Assembly: GCA_938036315.1 (NCBI GenBank)
Contig: CALHPK010000009.1
Span: forward strand, 200,528-264,527
Origin: an uncultured bacterium
Lineage (GTDB): Bacteria; Calescibacteriota; Calescibacteriia; Calescibacteriales; Calescibacteriaceae
Reading direction: 5' to 3'
Length of the DNA stretch: 64,000 bases
Numbering within the stretch: the first letter of the stretch is position 1; each line of letters begins with the position of its first letter. Under the pieces are notes generated by a model. It was not told the DNA's origin and did not search any database. It saw only the letters and a program-made list of their open reading frames with translations. Made by a program: the position numbers and the translations under genes. This document shows, piece after piece, positions 9,048-16,725 of this stretch.

Positions 9048-9113
9048 GATCATCAAAATCATAATTCTTCGATCATCAAAATCATAATTCTTCTATGAAA
9101 ATCACAATTCTTC
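9048..9113. repeat. 23-bp tandem duplication plus a degenerate third copy
   Basis: Two perfect head-to-tail copies of a 23-bp unit (9048-9070 and 9071-9093, each starting GATCATCAAAATC) followed by a shorter degenerate copy (9094-9113, ending ACAATTCTTC). It lies in the divergent tsaB/arsA spacer (9017-9280), which holds no gene. Confidence 0.9.
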
Positions 9114-9213
9114 TATGCCTCTTACATCCCATAAAATTTCCCTGAAAGACAACTGACGGAACTTATTCACCAAAGCTGAGTTAGTTAATTTCATAAGGTA
9201 CAAAATTTTTACC

Positions 9214-9235
9214 AAATACAAAACAAATACAAAAC
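9214..9235. repeat. 11-bp perfect tandem duplication
   Basis: AAATACAAAAC occurs twice head to tail, 45 bp upstream of the arsA start. Confidence 0.8.
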
Positions 9236-9280
9236 AGAAAATACTAAAGTTTTATCCCGAAGTGATAAATCTCACTATCT

Positions 9281-10282
9281 ATGAAGTTTATTTTCTTTTT
9301 GGGACCTGGCGGAGTTGGCAAAACGACAATATCAGCTGGAGCCGGCCTCTCCCTGAGCAGACTAGGGAAGACACTAGTTATAACCGTAGATCCAGCTAAA
9401 AGATTAAGCTCAGCTCTTGGTATACCACTTGACACAATAAGTAAAATTTCAGAAAATCTCTGGGCTACTCAGATTGATAAAAAAAAATATTTTGAAGAGT
9501 TTTTAGAAGAAAAGGGATTGACAACATTATCACAAACAAACCTTTTCAAAATTGCAGCCGATCTTCTCCCATCAGACGAGTATTCAGCCTTCCTCAAAAT
9601 AGTGAAAATATATGAAAACGAAGATTTTGATTTTGTTGTTGTTGATACTCCACCATCTACAAAATTCATCTTATTCATAGACGCTCCACAGAAAGTTCTA
9701 AATCTGTTCGAAACAGATGTTATCAAATACCTTATTAATATAGTCGTTTTCTCTGGAGAAAAATTATCTGGACCAATCTCACTGGCTGGGAGGATTCTCG
9801 GAGGAAGTTTTGTGATTGAATTCGCTAAGTTCCTATCAAATTTGAAAGATGTATTCTCTGATATGCTCGAAATAGCTAAGAAAGCCGAACTTATTACTAA
9901 AAATAAGAATTTGTCTCGCTTCATCGGAGTTTCTTCTCCATACGATGGGAAAATAGATGAGCTCATAAATATGCTAAATATGCTTGAAGAAAGAAAAATA
10001 GAAATCTCCGATATATTTATTAATAGATCTTTGAAGTTCTCAGAAGATGGAATTATAGAAAACTCACCAGAGAGCATACAAAAATTTCACAAAAAGCTCA
10101 TAAAACTCTCAAATAATATAGAATCGGAAGTAAAGAAATTGAAAAGGTTCAGAATACCTATTCATTTTCTACATGAATACTTCAGTGACATAACTTCACT
10201 ATCTTCTATCTCAGATTTTGCAAATAAATCAGGTTTAGGAAAGTACGTAGAAGATATAGTAAAATCTTGGCAAAGAGAGTGA
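9281..10282 (+). CDS. ArsA/GET3-family ATPase
   Basis: A 333-aa deviant-Walker ATPase. The P-loop GPGGVGKTT is at residues 8-16 and the switch region VDPAKRLSSALG near 37-48. A second conserved Asp lies in the VVVDTPPS motif near 121-128. Single-domain bacterial ArsA homologues are more often linked to membrane-protein or regulatory functions than to arsenite export. No arsB, arsD or arsR is present, and the Cys residues used for As(III) binding are absent. The name therefore describes the family only. The stop is 6 nt from the 3' end of the convergent EAL gene. Confidence 0.85.
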   Translation: MKFIFFLGPGGVGKTTISAGAGLSLSRLGKTLVITVDPAKRLSSALGIPLDTISKISENLWATQIDKKKYFEEFLEEKGLTTLSQTNLFKIAADLLPSDEYSAFLKIVKIYENEDFDFVVVDTPPSTKFILFIDAPQKVLNLFETDVIKYLINIVVFSGEKLSGPISLAGRILGGSFVIEFAKFLSNLKDVFSDMLEIAKKAELITKNKNLSRFIGVSSPYDGKIDELINMLNMLEERKIEISDIFINRSLKFSEDGIIENSPESIQKFHKKLIKLSNNIESEVKKLKRFRIPIHFLHEYFSDITSLSSISDFANKSGLGKYVEDIVKSWQRE

Positions 10283-10288
10283 AGAGTA

Positions 10289-11566
10289 CTACAAAACAAG
10301 GAGTTCCTCCTCAGTCACAGGTGGGGAAAATAAAAATCCCTGTGCGAAATCGAAATCGAAATCTCTGACAAGTTCCAATTCTTCTTTTGTTTCTATACCC
10401 TCAGCACAAATCTTCTTACCTATACCTTTTACCATCTGTACAATGCCCTGTATAATTATTCGATTAAAATTATCCCCACTACCTGCTTCCTTAATAACGG
10501 ATTTATCTATCTTGACTATCTCAGCCGGAATATCTTTAATATGAGATATAATAGATGATGAAGATCCGAAGTCATCAATTATAAACCTAAAACCTACTTT
10601 CCTCAAGAGCTCAATATTTTTCAAAAATTCCTTTATCTCCTCGAATCTTGCCTTCTCACTTATCTCAAGATATATCCTCTCTGCCTGAATATTGTATCTT
10701 TTGACATTATCAATTATACTCTTTACAAATGATGTTGTAAGATGCTGAGGTAGAATATTGAATGAGAAACAATATTTATGTAGTCTCCGAGATATTTCAG
10801 AAAGCTTTCCAAATATAAACTCGTTCACAACCCGAGATATCCCTAACTCCTCAGAAACCGATATTATCTTTTCTGGTCCTATATCTTGTCCATACCATCT
10901 CAGAAGTAATTCAATCATCTTAATCCTCATTCCATTTTTCAGGTCAACTATTGGTTGGAAAACCATATACATTTTACCACTGCGTATAGCCTCATAAAGT
11001 TCATCGAGTATTCTCCTACCTCGCCCAATACTTAACTCGGCTCCATCACCGGATATAGAGAATGTATTTCCTCCTTTCTTCTCCGCTCCCTCGAGCGCCA
11101 GCTCTGCAGATTTTATCAGCTCATCAATCCTTCTACTATCCTTCGGAAAAATACTTATCCCTATATTAACAGATGGTTGTATTAACTTCCCGCCGAATTT
11201 TACACCTCTTGAAACCAATTCAATAATCCTTGAAGCTACACTTTCAGCAAACTCTTGCAAGTTTCCAATCTCACTTTGACCAGGATCTTTAAGAATGAAA
11301 AATTTCCTTTCAGATACCATCCCAATGATATCAGATGGAGAATTCGCAACCTTTTTAAGTTGGTTTACGATAAATTTAACTATTCGTTCTACTTTTTGGT
11401 GGCCAAGATGAATTACGAGCTTATCGAAATATCTAAGTAATACTACATATAAGAAACGATACTTGGTATCACTCTTGGTAGCATAGCTCAAGTTTTTTTT
11501 TGCCAACGTTATAAACTTTGATCTACTACTAACTATATGCCTCAAAGTTTTACCCTTTTTTTTCAT
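10289..11566 (-). CDS. Degenerate GGDEF plus EAL-domain protein (c-di-GMP phosphodiesterase)
   Basis: A 425-aa cytosolic protein with no membrane segment. Residues about 40-170 match a GGDEF fold, but the active-site loop reads GMVSERKFFIL instead of GG[DE]EF, so cyclase activity is unlikely. The C-terminal EAL domain (about 185-425) keeps the metal and catalytic residues: IELLLRW (Glu), FNILPQ (Asn), EISE (Glu), IIDDFG (Asp pair), VKIDK (Lys), AEGIET (Glu) and QGF (Gln). It should hydrolyse c-di-GMP, with the GGDEF part possibly acting as a GTP sensor. Two poly-A runs (A8 just after the start, A9 near codon 23) are present. flgB lies further along the same strand behind other genes. Confidence 0.88.
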   Translation of the reverse strand: MKKKGKTLRHIVSSRSKFITLAKKNLSYATKSDTKYRFLYVVLLRYFDKLVIHLGHQKVERIVKFIVNQLKKVANSPSDIIGMVSERKFFILKDPGQSEIGNLQEFAESVASRIIELVSRGVKFGGKLIQPSVNIGISIFPKDSRRIDELIKSAELALEGAEKKGGNTFSISGDGAELSIGRGRRILDELYEAIRSGKMYMVFQPIVDLKNGMRIKMIELLLRWYGQDIGPEKIISVSEELGISRVVNEFIFGKLSEISRRLHKYCFSFNILPQHLTTSFVKSIIDNVKRYNIQAERIYLEISEKARFEEIKEFLKNIELLRKVGFRFIIDDFGSSSSIISHIKDIPAEIVKIDKSVIKEAGSGDNFNRIIIQGIVQMVKGIGKKICAEGIETKEELELVRDFDFDFAQGFLFSPPVTEEELLVL

Positions 11567-11792
11567 CCCCGTTATTATTTAAATTAGTCATTTTTTCTAT
11601 TTTTTTGCGGTAGCTTGTGCGACAAAGAAAAAATTATTACTTAGCGATTTGAACTTGACAATAACAATTTGTTTTCTCTTGTCAGGTGAGAAGATATATT
11701 CATCTTTGATCTATACCGTTACATCCTTCAATTAATCTTACGATCTTTCTATTTTATTTGCATTGCCCTCAAATATGAAAGTGCAACCTTAT

Positions 11793-12215
11793 TTATACTC
11801 TCATTCTTTCAAGGGTATTTTTGATGCCTATAAATTTGCTACTTATGAATTCCGAAGCCACCCTATACCTGAAAGTATTCTCTTGAAGTTTTACCATCTC
11901 CGTGTCTATATCTACAGAGTTACCATCAGGACTGAAGGAATTCATCTCATAGTATACTTGAGGTTTTGGAGGAGCTGGATATGGACTTTGAATATGTCGC
12001 GGATCAGTCAAGGCAAGCTTCAAACTTGGCTTTTCTCCATAAACTATAGATTTTAAATAATCTTCAAAATATATATCTTTAGCTTTATACTTTGGAGTAT
12101 CAATATTAGCTATATTTGATGAGATCACAAGATTCCTTTGGAAGAATACATCCAAAGCCTTCTTATATAATTCAAAATCTCTACCAAAAATTTTAGAATC
12201 CACGTCAACTTCCAT
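11793..12215 (-). CDS. flgB: Flagellar basal-body rod protein FlgB
   Basis: A 140-aa proximal rod protein of the flagellum, exported by the flagellar type III system. The N-terminal family motif SSNIANIDTPKYKAKD is near residues 32-47. The C-terminal helix motif NSVDIDTEMVKLQENTFRYR spans about 99-118. In most flagellated bacteria flgB is followed by flgC and fliE; here it is isolated, 226 nt from the EAL gene on one side and 96 nt downstream of a glycosyltransferase on the other. Confidence 0.92.
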   Translation of the reverse strand: MEVDVDSKIFGRDFELYKKALDVFFQRNLVISSNIANIDTPKYKAKDIYFEDYLKSIVYGEKPSLKLALTDPRHIQSPYPAPPKPQVYYEMNSFSPDGNSVDIDTEMVKLQENTFRYRVASEFISSKFIGIKNTLERMRV

Positions 12216-12311
12216 ATTAACTGATGATGAAAATAGTGTACCATAGGAAAAATCTTCCCAACTAATCAGCCCAACTAAATATCTAATTTTAATTTTAATT
12301 TAATTTTAAAA

Positions 12312-13379
12312 TCAGCTTTGGCTGAAAACTACTTCATAGATCTGTTCACCGGTGCTGAATGATAGAAATTTTTCGCGAACTTTCTGAGCCCTCAACTCGA
12401 GTTTTCTTTTCAGCTCTTGATTATGGTATAGCTTCAGAATTTTCATAGCCAAATCGTGTGGAGATGATGGATCGAAGAAAATTGCCATATCTCCTGATAT
12501 CTCTCTGAATGGCTCTATATCCGAAAGTATCATAGCCTTGCCGAAAAATGCAGATTCAATCATTGGGAGACCCAGACCTTCCATCAAAGATGGGAAAACA
12601 CAAGCAAATGCTTCCCTGACAAGCGCAAAAAGAAGTTCATCATTCGGGGAATTTATTATTTTTACCTTTGTGTTATGCTTTACCCTTTCCTCTATTTTCT
12701 GGGCATTCCTTCCTCCACCCCCTACCAAGACAAGCTGAAGATCAGTCTGACCACTTATCCTCTCAAAAGCAGAAATCAGAACACCCACATTCTTGTGAGG
12801 GTTAAAATTTCCTACATAAAGGAGATATTTTTTAGGATATATGCCAAAAGCTTCAAGATCTTTTGGAGATATTCTAATCTCGCCCGACGTTTTCACATAA
12901 GATAAGTCCAAAAGCACCTTGATTGTATCTCTACCTGTGAATTTCTCAATTTCCTTTTTCCAGTATTCAGATATCACAATAATCTTGTGTGGCAATCTCC
13001 CAAAAAATTTCAGAAACATCTTCTGAAATATAGAGAAATTTATAAGATCTGCAACTAAAATTATTGTCCTGATACCAGCAAGGGGGAAAATAATAGGGAA
13101 TTTTGGATATACTGAAAAGTATACCTTAGACTTTCCAAGGATCTTGATTGGGACCAAAACTTGATCGCAAACAGCACCTCCGTTCACATCTGCAAAGGCT
13201 ACCTTTTCATGTAAAAGTTGAGCTATAAATTCTTTATCTGTATTTTTATCTGATAAAACCAAGACAGATTTTCCTCTATCACCAAGCGTTCTGAGAAATG
13301 AAATAAGATATCTTGAGAGTCCAGTTCTTCTTGTTCCCTTTTCTATCTCTCGTCCATCAACTGCGATATCAAAAATCAT
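12312..13379 (-). CDS. GT4-family glycosyltransferase
   Basis: A 355-aa GT-B glycosyltransferase. The N-terminus has the acceptor-side loop RRTGLSRYLISFLR. The donor half contains KYLLYVGNFNPHKNVGVLI (near 180-198), typical of GT4 mannosyl/rhamnosyl transferases, and the E-x(7)-E motif EGLGLPMIESAF near 263-274. It probably builds surface polysaccharide. Its ATG begins 1 nt after the ispE stop (TGA-A-ATG), so translation is probably coupled to ispE. No sugar specificity can be read from the sequence. Confidence 0.88.
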   Translation of the reverse strand: MIFDIAVDGREIEKGTRRTGLSRYLISFLRTLGDRGKSVLVLSDKNTDKEFIAQLLHEKVAFADVNGGAVCDQVLVPIKILGKSKVYFSVYPKFPIIFPLAGIRTIILVADLINFSIFQKMFLKFFGRLPHKIIVISEYWKKEIEKFTGRDTIKVLLDLSYVKTSGEIRISPKDLEAFGIYPKKYLLYVGNFNPHKNVGVLISAFERISGQTDLQLVLVGGGGRNAQKIEERVKHNTKVKIINSPNDELLFALVREAFACVFPSLMEGLGLPMIESAFFGKAMILSDIEPFREISGDMAIFFDPSSPHDLAMKILKLYHNQELKRKLELRAQKVREKFLSFSTGEQIYEVVFSQS

Positions 13380-13380
13380 T

Positions 13381-14268
13381 TCAAAAATTTACTGGTTCTG
13401 AAAGGAAAATTAAAGCTCTGTCCTCAAATTTACTTTTCAAAAATTTATATACATTATGAGCTTCTTGATCATCGGTAAAAACTGAAAAAATAGACGATCC
13501 AGATCCTGTAAGATAAAATTTGCAAATTTTGTCGATTTCGTTCTTTATTTTCTTAGCCTCTGGGAAAAGAAGAAGAAAAGATTTCTCGAGATCGTTCCAT
13601 CCGAGAATTTCGTAGAACTCATCCAGTGATATTACTGGAACTTTGGGTTCGGCTATTTTCTCTTTCATAAATTTTAGAATCTTTTCTCTTTTTGAATTTT
13701 CTGACTCAAGTCCGATTTGGTCAAATTTTTCATAAACATCTTTTGTCAAGGACACAATCTTAGGAAACATTATAACAAAACGGAGTTTGTCTCTGCCATT
13801 GATGATAACTTTCTTTATCTTTTCGCCTCTGCCGTAGATTATGACAGGTCCAGGTTTCATAAACAATGGTACATCTGAGCCGATTTTCTTTGCGATTTTA
13901 AGTTGCTGTGGTTTTGGAATTTTTAGAATTTCAGCGATTTTCTTTATTGTGAAAGCAGAATCTGATGAAGCTCCTGCTAATCCAGAGCCTGGTGGAATAT
14001 TCTTTCTGACAACTATCTTAGCAGAAAATCCTGTTAGCTCGGATATGATATCTAATGTCTTCCTTATAGTATTGTTTTCCGGAATTTCCCACACGCTCTC
14101 AAACGCAACTTCATTCCCTCGAAAATTTTTGGTAGCTACTATTTCAATTTCGTCAAATATCGAGACTTTATCGACCAGCGATATTATATTGTGGTAGTTA
14201 TCTTTTCTTTTTTTGAGCACGAACAGGTTCAGATTTATCTTTGCTGGGGCGAGAATTTTTGATATCAG
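13381..14268 (-). CDS. ispE: 4-diphosphocytidyl-2-C-methyl-D-erythritol kinase, no canonical start
   Basis: IspE phosphorylates CDP-methylerythritol in the MEP isoprenoid pathway. GHMP-kinase motifs are clear: APAKINLNLFV at the N-terminus, PPGSGLAGASSDSAF near 92-106, and TGSGSSIFSVF towards the C-terminus. The open frame continues upstream through a tRNA-Leu, whose 3' end is 11 nt from the CTG chosen here. No ATG, GTG or TTG lies between the tRNA and the conserved N-terminus; in-frame options are CTG (14268), ATA (14265) or ATT (14256). ATT gives ILAPAKINL, close to family length. The in-frame GTG and TTG lie inside the tRNA. Release of the tRNA by 3' processing would leave an almost leaderless ispE mRNA. 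A glycosyltransferase follows after 1 nt. Confidence 0.85.
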   Translation of the reverse strand: MISKILAPAKINLNLFVLKKRKDNYHNIISLVDKVSIFDEIEIVATKNFRGNEVAFESVWEIPENNTIRKTLDIISELTGFSAKIVVRKNIPPGSGLAGASSDSAFTIKKIAEILKIPKPQQLKIAKKIGSDVPLFMKPGPVIIYGRGEKIKKVIINGRDKLRFVIMFPKIVSLTKDVYEKFDQIGLESENSKREKILKFMKEKIAEPKVPVISLDEFYEILGWNDLEKSFLLLFPEAKKIKNEIDKICKFYLTGSGSSIFSVFTDDQEAHNVYKFLKSKFEDRALIFLSEPVNF

Positions 14269-14279
14269 AAGCTCGGAAG

Positions 14280-14364
14280 TGCCGAGGGCGGGACTTGAAC
14301 CCGCACGGGATTGAGCCCCACTGGATCCTGAATCCAGCGCGTCTACCAATTCCGCCACCTCGGC
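14280..14364 (-). tRNA. tRNA-Leu (CAG anticodon)
   Basis: An 85-nt class II tRNA. The 7-bp acceptor stem GCCGAGG pairs with CCTCGGC. The anticodon arm CTGGA-TTCAGGA-TCCAG gives anticodon CAG for the Leu codon CUG. A variable arm GGGGCTCAATCCC and a T arm with GGTTCAAGTCC follow. The discriminator base is A (14280); the 3' CCA is not encoded. It is the only tRNA in the window, and ispE begins within about 11-24 nt of its 3' end. Confidence 0.97.
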
Positions 14365-14376
14365 AAAACTAACTAC

Positions 14377-14405
14377 AAAATAAAAATTAAAACACCCCTT
14401 GACAA
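14377..14405 (-). promoter_or_regulatory. Sigma-70-type promoter of the tRNA-Leu/ispE unit
   Basis: On the minus strand TTGTCA (14400-14405), a 17-nt spacer and TATTTT (14377-14382) lie 12 nt before the tRNA 5' end. Spacing and position fit a housekeeping promoter reading the tRNA, ispE and the glycosyltransferase. Confidence 0.6.
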
Positions 14406-14464
14406 AAATAAAAATGTGCAAAATATACAACCATCAAAAAAACCAATTAAGCTGAAATACTTAG

Positions 14465-15193
14465 ATGAAAATCTGCTCATACTTCACTTGTGGATTCCCA
14501 GATCTTGAATCATCTTTGAAAATTATGTCCGAACTTTTAGAATTCTCTGATTATCTCGAAATAGGCATACCATTTACAGATCCCATCGCTGATGGTCCAA
14601 CAATACAGTTTTCATCTTTCAAAGCCCTTGAGAATGGATTTAAAGTGGATCAAACTTTCAAAGTCGCGGAGAACCTTTCAAAATCTGGGAAGAAAATTCT
14701 CATTATGACATACTACAACATCATCTTTAGGAACAAAGAGAAATTTTTACAAAATGCAAAAGACTCTGGGGTTTGGGGAATTGTTGTTCCAGATTTGCTC
14801 CCCGGAGAAGATCTGGACTTTGAGGAACTTATGAGCAAACTCAACCTGAAAACCGTATTTTTTGTTGCTCCAAACACTAAAAAGACACGGATAAAATTCA
14901 TAGATAAGCACACAACAGGATTTATATACTATATAACAGTAAAGGGTATAACAGGAGAACGCGAGAGACTTCCAGATGAGTTAAAGCAAAAAATTAAATC
15001 GGTAAAAGCTGTGGCAAAAAAAGAAGTTTTCGCAGGGTTCGGAATTTCAAAAAAAGAGCACATAAAAGAACTTGAAAACATCGCAGATGGAGTAATAATA
15101 GGAAGTGCTATAATAAGAAAAGTTATTGAATCAAATAATATCAACTCAGCAATTAGCAATATAAGACAATTTATGAGAGAACTAACCCAATAA
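14465..15193 (+). CDS. trpA: Tryptophan synthase alpha subunit
   Basis: TrpA cleaves indole-3-glycerol phosphate and channels indole to TrpB. At 242 aa it is slightly shorter than the usual 250-270. The catalytic Glu lies in LEIGIPFTDPIADGP (near 36-50) and the catalytic Asp in VVPDLLPGE (near 108-116). The phosphate-binding loop appears as AGFGISKKEH and GVIIGSAII near the C-terminus. trpB is not adjacent, and trpC lies 47 kb away on the other strand, so the trp operon is dispersed. It is divergent from the tRNA-Leu/ispE unit. Confidence 0.95.
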   Translation: MKICSYFTCGFPDLESSLKIMSELLEFSDYLEIGIPFTDPIADGPTIQFSSFKALENGFKVDQTFKVAENLSKSGKKILIMTYYNIIFRNKEKFLQNAKDSGVWGIVVPDLLPGEDLDFEELMSKLNLKTVFFVAPNTKKTRIKFIDKHTTGFIYYITVKGITGERERLPDELKQKIKSVKAVAKKEVFAGFGISKKEHIKELENIADGVIIGSAIIRKVIESNNINSAISNIRQFMRELTQ

Positions 15194-15393
15194 CAAAAAA
15201 AACACCGCAAAACTGACCCCAAATAAACAAAACTCAAACATAACTAAAAACATAATCGGCAATATGAAATTCATAAAGCAAAATTCATAAACCTTTTTAC
15301 TTGTGAAACTTACAGATTTTCTTGATTCGAATATCTTTCAGATGCACTATCGCAAAAATAAAAGATAAGAAGACAAAAGGACATTCTACTGAT

Positions 15394-16722
15394 TCACGTC
15401 TTCCCCAAAGATTTTATATCATCAAAGAATTCCGGATATGAGACCGAAATACAATTCACATCATCTAAAAAGAGTCGCCCTGGTATCAGCATTCCAAAGA
15501 CAAAAAAACTCATTGCAATCCTATGATCATAGAAAGTATTAATATAATAGTCCTTAGTGAATACTCTATAGGCAGATTCTCCGAGTCCCTCAAAAGAAAA
15601 GCCATCCTCATACTCCTGAACATCTATTCCGAGATTCCTCAGATTTGAACAGATAGCATAAATTCTGTCAGTTTCCTTGACTCTCAATTCTTTAGCATCT
15701 CTTACAGAAAAAACTCCCTCAGAAAATATAGCACATATCGAGAGAATAGGGATTTCATCTATTATCAAAGGAATCCATTCACCTGAAAATTCGTTATTCT
15801 TAAGTGTACCGCAATATCTTGCCAAACAAAAACCAAAATGTTCTCCGACTTCTTCTCCAACAACTTCGACTCTAACATCAGCTCCCATACTCTTTACAGC
15901 TGAAATGAACCCAGTTCTTGTAGGATTTAGTAAGACATCTGAAATTTCAACCTCGCTTCCCTTACCCAAAATAGCCGAAGCTATAATAAATGAAGCAGAC
16001 GATATATCGCCTGGAATCTTCAAGAGTTCAGGAGTTTTTGGTTTACCCTTACAGAATATAAAACCATCTGGCTGTCTGACAACTTCTATAGAAAAATAAG
16101 GGAGCATTCTTTCTGTGTGGTCACGTGATTTTATTTTTTCTCTCACCTTCACAGGTTCACTACTCCAAAGATTAGCAAGCAACAAGGCGGTTTTGACTTG
16201 AGCTGACGATATCTCCATATCAAATTCTCCTCCTTTACTGAACCCTCCGATTCCCTCAAAAACAAGCGGGAGCCTATTCCCACCTTCTCTCCCCCATATC
16301 TTAGCTCCCAGCTTTCTTAATGGCTCAACAACTCTCAACATAGGTCTTCTTCTCAAACTCTCATCCCCATCAAGTACTGACGGAAATTTTTGCGCAGACA
16401 AGATTGTGGAGAAAATTCTAGCTGTTGTGCCAGAATTTCCAGCATAAAGGATTTTCTCCGGAGGATTAAGGTAAATTCCTTTGCCAGAAATCTCCACAAA
16501 ACCCCCTGAGCTATTCAGCCCAACACCTAAGGATTGGACAATATCACAAGTACGCTTCACGTCATCTGAAGAACTCAAATTGTATATCTTAGTTTTTCCC
16601 TGACACAGAGCAGAAAGCATCACAGCACGATGCGATATAGATTTGTCTCCTCTGATCCTCAAACTTCCAGCAAGAGCACGAAATTTTGGAACTTCATACC
16701 ACATTGGAACTTCACACCGCAT
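15394..16722 (-). CDS. aroA: 3-phosphoshikimate 1-carboxyvinyltransferase (EPSP synthase)
   Basis: AroA joins shikimate-3-phosphate and PEP in the shikimate pathway. Signature motifs are RIRGDKSISHRAVML (near 22-36), LYAGNSGTTARI (near 95-106), RRRPM and, at the C-terminus, RVKETDRI and FYDHRIAMS. Its length is 442 aa. The first 12 residues are a tandem repeat, MRCEVP then MWYEVP, encoded by an 18-bp duplication (16687-16722) that carries a second in-frame ATG at 16704; the inner ATG gives the more usual N-terminus. The gene starts 3 nt after the stop of the CstA-like gene and is probably cotranscribed with it. Confidence 0.96.
   Translation of the reverse strand: MRCEVPMWYEVPKFRALAGSLRIRGDKSISHRAVMLSALCQGKTKIYNLSSSDDVKRTCDIVQSLGVGLNSSGGFVEISGKGIYLNPPEKILYAGNSGTTARIFSTILSAQKFPSVLDGDESLRRRPMLRVVEPLRKLGAKIWGREGGNRLPLVFEGIGGFSKGGEFDMEISSAQVKTALLLANLWSSEPVKVREKIKSRDHTERMLPYFSIEVVRQPDGFIFCKGKPKTPELLKIPGDISSASFIIASAILGKGSEVEISDVLLNPTRTGFISAVKSMGADVRVEVVGEEVGEHFGFCLARYCGTLKNNEFSGEWIPLIIDEIPILSICAIFSEGVFSVRDAKELRVKETDRIYAICSNLRNLGIDVQEYEDGFSFEGLGESAYRVFTKDYYINTFYDHRIAMSFFVFGMLIPGRLFLDDVNCISVSYPEFFDDIKSLGKT
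16687..16722 (-). repeat. 18-bp tandem duplication covering the aroA start codon
   Basis: Units 16687-16704 and 16705-16722 differ at two positions only. Each unit encodes M-x-x-EVP, giving two in-frame ATG codons. Confidence 0.92.
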
Positions 16723-16725
16723 AGG

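Noticed and set aside
9048..9113. CRISPR-like array
   Set aside because: Copies are directly adjacent without unique spacers, the unit is only 23 bp with 2-3 copies, and no cas gene is present.
9281..10282. Arsenical pump ATPase function for the ArsA homologue
   Set aside because: No As-binding Cys residues and no ars genes nearby; only the family name is supported.
11655..11690. Inverted repeat TGACAA...TTGTCA between the EAL gene and flgB
   Set aside because: Only 6-bp arms with a 17-nt gap in AT-rich DNA; easily due to chance.
14269..14430. N-terminal extension of ispE upstream through the tRNA
   Set aside because: This part of the frame is the tRNA-Leu read as codons (AEVAELVDALDSG...); it is a common false N-terminus.
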